From CBFGWV01 sp965652545 (lineage in GTDB: Bacteria; Pseudomonadota; Gammaproteobacteria; Competibacterales; Competibacteraceae), in the NCBI GenBank assembly GCA_965652545.1, contig CBFGWV010000056.1, positions 1 to 20,643 of the forward strand: 20,643 nt of DNA, written 5' to 3'. Of the stretch, positions 8,357 through 14,556 are shown in pieces; within the stretch, counting starts at the first letter, position 1, and each line of letters starts with the position of its first letter. The position numbers and the translations under genes were made by a program. The notes under the pieces are model-generated. The model saw nothing but the letters and a program-made list of their open reading frames with translations, made no database searches and was not told where the DNA came from.

Positions 8357-9421
8357 TCAAGCGCCGATCATGCTCTTGGTGCGTGGCCATTCCAATTGAT
8401 CAGCAGCCGCTACCGCCTCTCTGAGGTTGCCGACGCCAGAGCCCTTTTTGTAGGTCTCGGCCAAGTCGTGCAAGGATCTTTTCTCCGCACTCGGCCAGGC
8501 GTACACACGCGTCTCGCCCCAGGCATCGACCTGCTGGACGTCGTAGTTCCAGATATTGGTCAGCACGCGGCGGAGCTCGCGACTATCCCTGGTAATGCCA
8601 CCGTCGCGGTCGAGGCCGGAAGACCAGATCATGTGTTGCTCCGCACCGCAGGATGCGCGCTTGCGCTGTATCGGGTCGTACTGAGGCATCGGCTCGCGCC
8701 CACCACCAACCCAAGGGTTGAGGTAGCACTCGAAGCGGGACGGGTCCACCATCGTCAGCGAACGGCCCGCGAACGTCGTACCCGGGGCGTAAGTACCGAG
8801 ATAGACCTGATGGATTTTCTCGCACAGCGCGCCGAAACCCTCCCGCGTTCGCCGCTGGATCTCGCCCATGTCGGTTTCGATCACCGAGCGTTTGAGCACG
8901 GCGGCGGCGTGGGCGTAGGCCACGCTGGCGTTGAACTGTTTGTCTGAAGTGTGCCGCTGCAGAACACTGAACAAAAGGCTTTTGACCTCGCGACCGAAAG
9001 CGAGAATACCCAATTTGTCCGGCACCTCGAACACCGCATTGACCAGCCGATGCTGCAACGCCACGTAATCGCCACGCAGCATAGCCTCCACCCGCTCCTG
9101 CTCTGACTTGAACGAGGCTTGGAAGGCGTCCATCGCATAACCCGCAATGGCCAACGGCACGGAAAGCTTACTGACACCACTGGCTACGACCGACTCTGGA
9201 AACAGCGTCGTCGTCGCCGATATCCCTGTGTTCAGCCAAGCGGCGGCGAGAAAGAACGACGGTGTGTCCGACAGCGGATTCAACGATGTTGCGACCTTGT
9301 CCAGCTCGTCTTTCTGAAAACTCGCCCATTGAGTTGCAACATTTGTCAGGGCATCACCTATTTTGTCACGAAGAATCGCTTTATTATTCTCTATTGCAAA
9401 CGCATCAAGATTTCCACTCAT
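8357..9421 (-). CDS. Uncharacterised 354-aa protein in the hcp module
   Basis: I do not recognise a family. The ATG at 9421 is chosen over the one at 9457 because GAAGGA lies 7 nt before it, while the upstream ATG has no good site. There is no signal peptide. The N-terminus is polar and probably helical (1-50). Residues 54-100 are rich in small and hydrophobic residues, including FFLAAAWL and KLSVPLAIAGYAM, and could form an amphipathic or membrane-inserting hairpin. The middle (105-215) looks alpha-helical. The C-terminal third is rich in Trp, Tyr and charged residues, with cysteines at 200, 231 and 258. No lipase GxSxG, nuclease HNH or PAAR motif is visible. It follows the Sel1-like lipoprotein by 63 nt and hcp is two genes upstream, so a secreted cargo or an accessory role in type VI secretion is possible but unproven. 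Confidence 0.8.
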   Translation of the reverse strand: MSGNLDAFAIENNKAILRDKIGDALTNVATQWASFQKDELDKVATSLNPLSDTPSFFLAAAWLNTGISATTTLFPESVVASGVSKLSVPLAIAGYAMDAFQASFKSEQERVEAMLRGDYVALQHRLVNAVFEVPDKLGILAFGREVKSLLFSVLQRHTSDKQFNASVAYAHAAAVLKRSVIETDMGEIQRRTREGFGALCEKIHQVYLGTYAPGTTFAGRSLTMVDPSRFECYLNPWVGGGREPMPQYDPIQRKRASCGAEQHMIWSSGLDRDGGITRDSRELRRVLTNIWNYDVQQVDAWGETRVYAWPSAEKRSLHDLAETYKKGSGVGNLREAVAAADQLEWPRTKSMIGA

Positions 9422-9484
9422 GGCTTGTCCTTCAACCGTAATAATCGATGCCGACATCCACGTCGACAGACGAGCTTCTCGCTC

Positions 9485-10495
9485 TCAGCCCTCTGGCGGC
9501 GAGACCTCCAGCCCATAGCGCTTCAGCTCTCGATTGAGCCCTTCATAGTCGAAGGCATCTTCGTGCTCTGGATCACCAGGGCACGAAATATCTCGCCTCC
9601 AATTAATAATAGGCTTGGTGGCAGGGCGCCGATAGATCTCGTCCCACACGCCTTTATTGGCATGTAACCAAGCACCGACAAAGGCATCGGCTTCCATCAT
9701 TTGCCGCTCATCAAGCTCATCCTCGAACCATTTTACGTTTCCGCTTACGTCCAAGTAATCGGCGCCAAATTGCAGCGGCAGGCGGCGAAATATCGCTTGC
9801 AGTCGCCATAGACGTGTCCACGCATAGTTTTGGATCAAGTCCCGTTCGCGGTCTGGATACTTGAACTGGCTTAGCCCATTGATCAGCCTGAGCTTACCTA
9901 GCGCATCGCCCTGCAGGGATTCAGCAGCCCGCGATAACCAGTAATAGCCTTCATCGGCCCAAAGCGGGTCATCGCCATAGTCCCACAGGGCAAACATGCA
10001 CTTCCCGAGATGGTACATTGCATCAGGATCGCCGCTGGCGGCCCCGCGCCGCACCCATTCGAGGGCATCCGCAGTGCTGGTCAACCCCGAAGCCGGGTCC
10101 ACCTCCTCATCCAATATCGGCTGATAGCAATACCAACTCATACCGGCCTGCGCTTCGATGGAACCCCGCTCGGCCAGAGCGAGTTTGTGCTCCATCGGAA
10201 TGATGGCATTGCGGCCATGGCCTCCGAGTATCGCGTGCACCTCGGCATTATGCAGAGCACAGGCATCGAAGTGGGTCTGGTTCAGATACTCGGCGGGCAG
10301 GAAATCTTCCGGCCGCCAGCGGCTCATCTCCGGCGGCCTCATGGTCGGGGGACGGTCGTCACCCATCGCCCCAACCTTATCCACCCACTCCGACCACGTA
10401 TAAGCGGGGCGGCCGTCGGCGGCGTCACTTTGAGCGTCTCCACAGGCCACCAGCACCGGGAACAACAGCACGCCGAAGCAGCCGAGTCGTCGCAT
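9485..10495 (-). CDS. Sel1-like repeat lipoprotein downstream of hcp
   Basis: The 336-aa product has a lipoprotein signal peptide: MRRLGC, a hydrophobic stretch, then lipobox LVAC with Cys18 as the lipidated residue. Gly19 at +2 suggests outer-membrane sorting. Helical repeats resembling Sel1/TPR units occur at about 105-225: ALAERGSIEAQAGMSWYC, ALEWVRRGAASGDPDAMYHL and YWLSRAAESLQGDALGKL. The frame is open to 10615, but the ATG at 10495 follows AAGGA at a good distance and places the signal peptide at the N-terminus. Sel1-type repeats mediate protein contacts, and periplasmic or lipid-anchored repeat proteins occur as immunity partners of some type VI effectors. It lies 50 nt after hcp. Immunity protein or secretion accessory are both inferences from position. 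Confidence 0.83.
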   Translation of the reverse strand: MRRLGCFGVLLFPVLVACGDAQSDAADGRPAYTWSEWVDKVGAMGDDRPPTMRPPEMSRWRPEDFLPAEYLNQTHFDACALHNAEVHAILGGHGRNAIIPMEHKLALAERGSIEAQAGMSWYCYQPILDEEVDPASGLTSTADALEWVRRGAASGDPDAMYHLGKCMFALWDYGDDPLWADEGYYWLSRAAESLQGDALGKLRLINGLSQFKYPDRERDLIQNYAWTRLWRLQAIFRRLPLQFGADYLDVSGNVKWFEDELDERQMMEADAFVGAWLHANKGVWDEIYRRPATKPIINWRRDISCPGDPEHEDAFDYEGLNRELKRYGLEVSPPEG

Positions 10496-10545
10496 TGGAC
10501 AATCCTTATGGGTGGCGAAAAACACGGACATGCATATCGAGGCGT

Positions 10546-11031
10546 CTACCCCTCTTTGTTCGCCTTGACATCCCAGCCTCCGCAGATACCCGCCCCGAGG
10601 GAGCCATCCGCACATTGCTCCTTGACTTCGATGTTTATCTTTCCGTATTTCACACCGACATTTTCAATCACCCGACCGTTTGGCGGCGCGATGACTCTCA
10701 CGGAAGTTATGATGCAGTCACTCAAGGTAATGTGCGTGTAAATCTGCGGACCGTGGCCGGCTTTTGCGCAGCACAACTGTATCTTCGGAAGGTGCTTCCC
10801 CATCGCACAAAATTTCAGGATATTCGGGGTCGATCGATCAACCTCGTGTGCGAAAGACAAAGCATCGAATGCCGCTTTACCAGCTCCGCCGCCACCGCCA
10901 CTCTCCATTGCCGAGGGTTGCTGAATGCCATACGTCCAGGAAATGGCGTCTATCCAGCCTTTGAACTTGGCGTGCTTCGATTCGCCTTCGACGCCCTCGA
11001 TCTTTACGTGATAATCCTGTTGAGTACTCAC
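10546..11031 (-). CDS. hcp: Type VI secretion system tube protein Hcp (orphan)
   Basis: Hcp forms the hexameric inner-tube rings of the type VI secretion system and carries small effectors in its lumen. The 161-aa product has the family pattern: HVKIEGVEGES near the start, IDAISWTYGI (28-36), FAHEVDRSTPNILKFCAMGKHLPKIQL (60-86), and the C-terminal ADGSLGAGICGGWDVKANK. A poly-Gly loop occurs at 45-49. The frame is open to 11157, but the GTG at 11031 after a GGGGGCG stretch gives the normal Hcp N-terminus and length. Six cysteines (75, 87, 88, 106, 140, 150) are more than I would expect for Hcp. No tss genes, vgrG or PAAR gene are nearby, so the rest of the apparatus must be elsewhere. The lower GC than the flanking genes suggests horizontal acquisition. 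Confidence 0.93.
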   Translation of the reverse strand: MSTQQDYHVKIEGVEGESKHAKFKGWIDAISWTYGIQQPSAMESGGGGGAGKAAFDALSFAHEVDRSTPNILKFCAMGKHLPKIQLCCAKAGHGPQIYTHITLSDCIITSVRVIAPPNGRVIENVGVKYGKINIEVKEQCADGSLGAGICGGWDVKANKEG

Positions 11032-11352
11032 AAACGCCCCCGAAATGGTGAAGTAAAACCGAAAACAAAGGGGGAGCGTCGCCGGATCGGCGGCCAAGAA
11101 AAAGCGGGTGATTTCGACACGACAATATGCAGTCCACTTGCCACGTTCCTCGACCATCCCCTAGTCAGATTGCAAAGTGCGGAGTAAAAACAACATTCAG
11201 GCCTACATCCGGCGAAAAATTTACATGCCCGCCAGCACTTCGTCAAGCGTATTTCTGGCTATATAGATAACGAAAAACAAGCTTCCCGGCACGACCCACA
11301 CCGTGCTGCACCGTATATTCGCCAATCCTGTTTCAATATCCCTAGCAAGAAC
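11032..11352. other. AT-rich intergenic stretch upstream of hcp
   Basis: About 320 nt lie between the hcp start and the stop of the glycosyltransferase gene, both on the minus strand. It is the most AT-rich stretch of the window, especially 11160-11280. I see no credible coding frame here: the short frames lack family features and overlap one another. It contains the sigma-54-like element listed separately and is presumably the hcp leader and control region. No classical intrinsic terminator for the glycosyltransferase gene was found. Confidence 0.6.
11128..11143 (-). promoter_or_regulatory. Sigma-54-type -24/-12 promoter for hcp
   Basis: Read on the minus strand the site is TGGCAAGTGGACTGCA. 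The RpoN consensus is TGGCACG-N4-TTGCA; this site differs only at C6 (A) and at the first T of TTGCA (C), with invariant GG and GC at exact spacing. The predicted start is near 11117, giving a leader of about 85 nt before the hcp GTG. RpoN with VasH-type activators drives auxiliary hcp operons in Vibrio cholerae, so the match is biologically sensible. No enhancer-binding site was identified. Confidence 0.6.
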
Positions 11353-12294
11353 TCACCGATACGCCGTGACGACAATGCGCCCACCGCGCAGGGCAGTGGC
11401 CATTCCGCCGAGTTCCATGCCGATAAGCACAAAGGCCAGGCCCCATAGAAACGGTTGCTCGTACCAGTGCACGCCGTAGTGACGGCCATAACGCAGCCCC
11501 TGCCACCACGATTTGAGTAATCGCCCACCGGCGAACACTGGCAGTGCCAACCAGCCCATACGCAACACGCCGGCATGCGGTAGCGAGCGGTCCAGACACC
11601 GGTTCATCAGGGTGGCGTAGCCCATTTGGCGGCGGATGTCGCGCTCCATAGCCCAGCCCTCGAAGGCATGGGTGACCGCCATCGCGGGTTCGAAGCGCAG
11701 CTCCCCGCCGGCAGCGAGAATACGTTGCGCCTGGAGGGCCGAGGCGAAGGGGCTGGTGTGCTCCGGGAGGCGATGGTCGAGGTAGACGTCGCGCCGATAG
11801 ACGGCATTGTTGTTGGAGATATGGCGCGTGCGATCGGCTACGCCACGGTCCACATACGAGCGTGAAAGCAGTGCCAGCGCGCGCTCGGTGAGGTTACCGC
11901 CGGCATAACGGGTACGGCCGCTGATCACCGCGGCCTGGGGGTAGCGCTCGAGGGCCGCCAGCAGTGCGTCCAGCCAGCCGGGGGCGGGCAGGCAGTCGGC
12001 GTCGAGGATGGCCACATGCGGCGCGCCTGCGGCCGCGACACCGGCGTTTTTCAGCGCGTACGATCCCGCCCCATCGACCCAGAGCAGGCGCAAGCCGGGG
12101 CAGGCGTCGGCGAGATCGGCGGGGGCGCTTGCGCGGTAAGCGTCTTGTTCGGCCACGAGTACGTCGACCGGCTTGCCCTCGGCCTGTCGTGCAACGGTAG
12201 TCAGCGTGGCGCGTAAGTCGTCCCAGGCACGGGCTTCGCCAGCGGCGTAGTCGGATACGACCAGGATGCTGAGAACCGGCGTCGGGGCTGTCAT
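11353..12294 (-). CDS. Family 2 glycosyltransferase
   Basis: The 313-aa product is a GT-A fold, family 2-type glycosyltransferase, which would transfer a sugar from a nucleotide-sugar donor. It opens with LSILVVSDY and has the nucleotide-binding region around 70-100. The metal-binding DxD-type motif is ILDADCLPAPGW (DAD at 98-100). An acceptor-side block NNNAVYRRDVY lies at 161-171. Two hydrophobic segments near 243-258 and 281-300 suggest membrane association. The ATG overlaps the stop of the LysR gene as ATGA, so translation is probably coupled. The acceptor and sugar cannot be told; no polysaccharide gene cluster surrounds it. Confidence 0.88.
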   Translation of the reverse strand: MTAPTPVLSILVVSDYAAGEARAWDDLRATLTTVARQAEGKPVDVLVAEQDAYRASAPADLADACPGLRLLWVDGAGSYALKNAGVAAAGAPHVAILDADCLPAPGWLDALLAALERYPQAAVISGRTRYAGGNLTERALALLSRSYVDRGVADRTRHISNNNAVYRRDVYLDHRLPEHTSPFASALQAQRILAAGGELRFEPAMAVTHAFEGWAMERDIRRQMGYATLMNRCLDRSLPHAGVLRMGWLALPVFAGGRLLKSWWQGLRYGRHYGVHWYEQPFLWGLAFVLIGMELGGMATALRGGRIVVTAYR

Positions 12295-13205
12295 GCCTCA
12301 CCGGCTAATTCGAGCGCCGCGGGCGCGTCGGCGGAAACGGCGCGCTCGAACAGCCAACGGCGCAGGTTGCGGAAGCGGCGGTCGCTGGCAAACGCCATCG
12401 GGCAGACCAGGAAGTACGCGGTGTCCAGCGACAACGTGTGGGCATCCGCCTTGACGATCTCGCCGGCGATGACCGCAGCCTCGGCAAGGCAGTCGGGAAT
12501 CGACCCCAGACCCATGCCTTCGGACACGGCGCGGATCACCAACCCGGTGCTGTCCAGACGCACGACGGATGCGGGCTTCAGCGGCCCGCCGGGGCGCGAG
12601 GCGTTCCAGGCATGCCACAGCGACTCGCGCATCGGCGAGGTGAACAGCCGCGCACCCTCGGCGCATTCGCGCACATCGCGTGCATTGGGCACCGCCTTGA
12701 CATACAGCCCCATGGTCTCGGCCACCAGGCGTTCGCAATGCAGACCGGGCCACTGACCGCGCCCGTGGCGGATGGCTGCATCCATGTTGTCGAGATCGAA
12801 ATCCACCACCTGCGACGAGGGCGAGACCATGAGCTGGTGATCGGGGGCCTCGAAGGGATAGTCGCGCAGGCGCGGCATCAGCCAATGGGCGGCGAACGAC
12901 GGCTCTACCGACAACCGCAACGGCCCGCGCTCGGCGTCGTCGCGCAGCGCCAGCACGGCGTTGTAGATGCGATCCAGCCCGTCGGTGAGCTCCGGCAGCA
13001 GGCGGGCGCCATCGTCGGTGATGGTCAGACGCCGCCCCTTGCGCACCAGCAGCCGCCGCCCGAGGTAATCCTCCAGCAGGCGCAGGTGGTGGCTCACCGC
13101 CGGTGGCGTGACTGCCAGTTCGTCCGCGGCGGACTTCACGCTGCCGTGGCGGGCAACGGCCTCGAAGGCGCGCAAGGCGTTCAGGGGTATCGGGGGTCTG
13201 CTCAT
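12291..13205 (-). CDS. LysR-family regulator, GcvA-like
   Basis: The 304-aa protein is a LysR-type transcriptional regulator. Residues 7-66 form the winged helix-turn-helix, with LNALRAFEAVARHGSVKSAA, the recognition segment TPPAVSHHLRLLE and GRRLLVRKGRRL. The rest is a two-lobed effector-binding domain ending LRRWLFERA, as in GcvA-like members. The start ATG follows AGGA by 5 nt. It is transcribed away from a DUF1127 gene, the usual LysR arrangement with a divergent target, and overlaps the glycosyltransferase gene downstream. The inducer is unknown. GcvA is the nearest well-known relative, but no glycine-cleavage genes are here, so I give no symbol. Confidence 0.92.
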   Translation of the reverse strand: MSRPPIPLNALRAFEAVARHGSVKSAADELAVTPPAVSHHLRLLEDYLGRRLLVRKGRRLTITDDGARLLPELTDGLDRIYNAVLALRDDAERGPLRLSVEPSFAAHWLMPRLRDYPFEAPDHQLMVSPSSQVVDFDLDNMDAAIRHGRGQWPGLHCERLVAETMGLYVKAVPNARDVRECAEGARLFTSPMRESLWHAWNASRPGGPLKPASVVRLDSTGLVIRAVSEGMGLGSIPDCLAEAAVIAGEIVKADAHTLSLDTAYFLVCPMAFASDRRFRNLRRWLFERAVSADAPAALELAGEA

Positions 13206-13354
13206 GACGATCCTGCGTTCACATGCCTGTGCATCGTACTCCAGGGCAAAGCATAGTTTTTCTTATCCGAGGCTGAGGAATACGAACTTGTTGCGCAGCG
13301 TCATGCGCGGAGAATGGGCATCACAGACACGACTGGCCGATAGGAGAACCCGCC
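13206..13354. promoter_or_regulatory. Divergent lysR / DUF1127 control region with imperfect dyad
   Basis: This 149-nt stretch separates the LysR gene (minus) from the DUF1127 gene (plus). An imperfect dyad TTATCC-N8-GGAATA lies at 13263-13282 and is the best candidate for a LysR operator, being roughly central between the two starts. The DUF1127 ribosome site AGGAG is at 13342-13346. I could not find a convincing -35/-10 pair in either direction. Confidence 0.3.
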
Positions 13355-13648
13355 ATGTTTACCTTGACTGCACTGGGCACATCGCTTCGCCGCGCAGCAC
13401 CGCAACTGCTGTCGATCGCCCGCCGCTGGAACGCGCGCCGCGAGCTCAACCGCACCCGCCGCGCTCTGATGACCCTGGACGATGCGATGCTGCGGGATGT
13501 CGGCGTCTCGCGCTGGGACCTGCGTCCCGGCTCGCCGAACCTTGCCAAGCTGATCGTCAGGGACCAGCCGGCGCGCAAGCAGGTTCGGAGCACGACCGCG
13601 GTGACGGACTCCTTGGCCTGCGACGACGATGTCTGCTTGTGCCCCTAA
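13355..13648 (+). CDS. Small DUF1127-domain protein
   Basis: The 97-aa basic protein contains a DUF1127 domain at about residues 22-57: an Arg-rich helix RRWNARRELNRTRRAL followed by the diagnostic TLDDAMLRDVGVSRWDL. DUF1127 proteins are usually short; in alphaproteobacteria some bind RNA and influence phosphate, carbon or stress responses. Beyond the domain there is a 40-residue tail ending in DDDVCLCP, with cysteines at 89, 94 and 96, which is not part of the family core. AGGAG precedes the ATG by 8 nt. Divergent orientation to the LysR gene suggests it is that regulator's target. Its stop lies 8 nt from the stop of the convergent HugZ-like gene. Confidence 0.88.
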   Translation: MFTLTALGTSLRRAAPQLLSIARRWNARRELNRTRRALMTLDDAMLRDVGVSRWDLRPGSPNLAKLIVRDQPARKQVRSTTAVTDSLACDDDVCLCP

Positions 13649-13650
13649 AG

Positions 13651-13664
13651 CAGGCTTCAGCCTG
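13651..13664. terminator. Short palindrome between convergent genes
   Basis: CAGGCT-TC-AGCCTG is a perfect 6-bp inverted repeat with a 2-nt loop placed over the gap between the two convergent stops. It overlaps the last codons of the minus-strand gene. It could form a bidirectional hairpin, but there is no T-tract on either side, so intrinsic termination is doubtful. Confidence 0.25.
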
Positions 13665-14151
13665 ACGGCCCGCCGACCGGCTGCCAGGGATGGCTGCCGC
13701 GGCGGGCGTAGGCTTGGCCGAAGCCTTTGACGAAGCGTGCCGATGCGGGCACCAGGTGGAAAACCTCGAAATCCGGCAACCCGTCGAGCACGTCGACGAT
13801 CTCGCCGAAGCGCATATGCAGCGCCCGCACCCACGCCGCCCGTTGCGGATCGTCGCGTGGGATGCACACAGCCCGGCAGGCCAAGGTCAGGCGGCGGCGG
13901 GCGTAGATCTGCCGCGTGGCGGATTCGGCCTCGATGAACAACACGCTGGCGCGGGGTACGGCGAGCAGGTCGCGGGTATGCCGTGACAGCCGGCTCAGCA
14001 GGACCACCACCCCACCCTCGCCGTCATCCACATAGGGCGCATAGCTGGCTTCGGGTTCGCCGTCGGCGGACACGGTGGCCAGCAGGACAGTGAGACAGCC
14101 GGCGCGCAGGGTGGCGATTTCCGTGTCCAGGTCGATGGTGGCGTCGGTCAT
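13657..14151 (-). CDS. HugZ-like pyridoxamine 5'-phosphate oxidase-fold protein
   Basis: The 164-aa protein matches the split beta-barrel (PNPOx-like) fold of the HugZ/HutZ group, which bind FMN or haem and include haem-degrading enzymes. Visible features are LLATVSADGEPEASYAPYVDDGEGGVVVLLSRLSRHTRDL (20-61), the SVLFIEAE strand (69-76), and the C-terminal FHLVPASARFVKGFGQAY (131-148), whose FVKGFGQA is typical of the group. It is shorter than HugZ proteins with the extra DUF2470 domain, so it corresponds to the oxidase-fold domain alone. No strong ribosome site is seen. It follows the response-regulator gene by 21 nt and may be the tail of the signalling operon. Haem oxygenase activity is not assured. 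Confidence 0.85.
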   Translation of the reverse strand: MTDATIDLDTEIATLRAGCLTVLLATVSADGEPEASYAPYVDDGEGGVVVLLSRLSRHTRDLLAVPRASVLFIEAESATRQIYARRRLTLACRAVCIPRDDPQRAAWVRALHMRFGEIVDVLDGLPDFEVFHLVPASARFVKGFGQAYARRGSHPWQPVGGPSG

Positions 14152-14172
14152 GCCGCAAAGATACCCGCGCGC

Positions 14173-14556
14173 TCAGGCGTCCAACGGCAGGTGTCGCGCC
14201 AGGGTCGCCTGCAGGTCGGCCAGGCGAACCGGCTTAGCCACCGTCTCGGGGACATCCAGACCGGCGGCGCGGGCGTGTCCGGCGGCCTCGAACAAGGCGG
14301 CCTCGGAGTCTCCGCTCATCAACAGCACCGGCACGGTGACCCCGGCGGCGACAAGGCGCGGGTAGAGCTCGGCGCGCGCAACACCGGGCAGGGTGAGATC
14401 GAGCATGACCAGCTCCGGCCGACCGGTGGCGATGGCCGATTCCAGACCGTCCAGCGCCGGAATCTCGGTGACCACGATGCCCATGCGCTCTGCCGCGCGG
14501 CGGATGAACCGGCTCACCCAGGGATCGTCATCGATGACCAGCAGGGAATGACTCAC
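14173..14556 (-). CDS. Single-domain response regulator (CheY-like)
   Basis: The 127-aa protein is a lone receiver domain with no output domain. The acidic pocket is Asp9-Asp10-Asp11 (VIDDDPW), the phosphoacceptor Asp53 is in MLDLTLPG, Ser81 takes the conserved Thr/Ser place (LLMSGDSE) and Lys108 is in AKPV. The GTG start directly abuts the stop of the hybrid kinase (TGA then GTG) with AAGGAG 8 nt upstream, so the two are probably translated together. It is likely to receive phosphate from the upstream kinase or to shuttle it onward; no DNA-binding output is present in this operon. Confidence 0.94.
   Translation of the reverse strand: MSHSLLVIDDDPWVSRFIRRAAERMGIVVTEIPALDGLESAIATGRPELVMLDLTLPGVARAELYPRLVAAGVTVPVLLMSGDSEAALFEAAGHARAAGLDVPETVAKPVRLADLQATLARHLPLDA

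Noticed and set aside
11032..11157. N-terminal extension of Hcp by 42 residues
   Set aside because: The extra residues do not resemble any Hcp, while the GTG at 11031 gives the normal N-terminus and length. The extension would also span the DNA between the predicted sigma-54 start site and the gene.
11028..11576. Short minus-strand frames of 72 and 105 codons near the hcp leader
   Set aside because: They overlap hcp or the glycosyltransferase gene in another frame and have no ribosome site or recognisable sequence.
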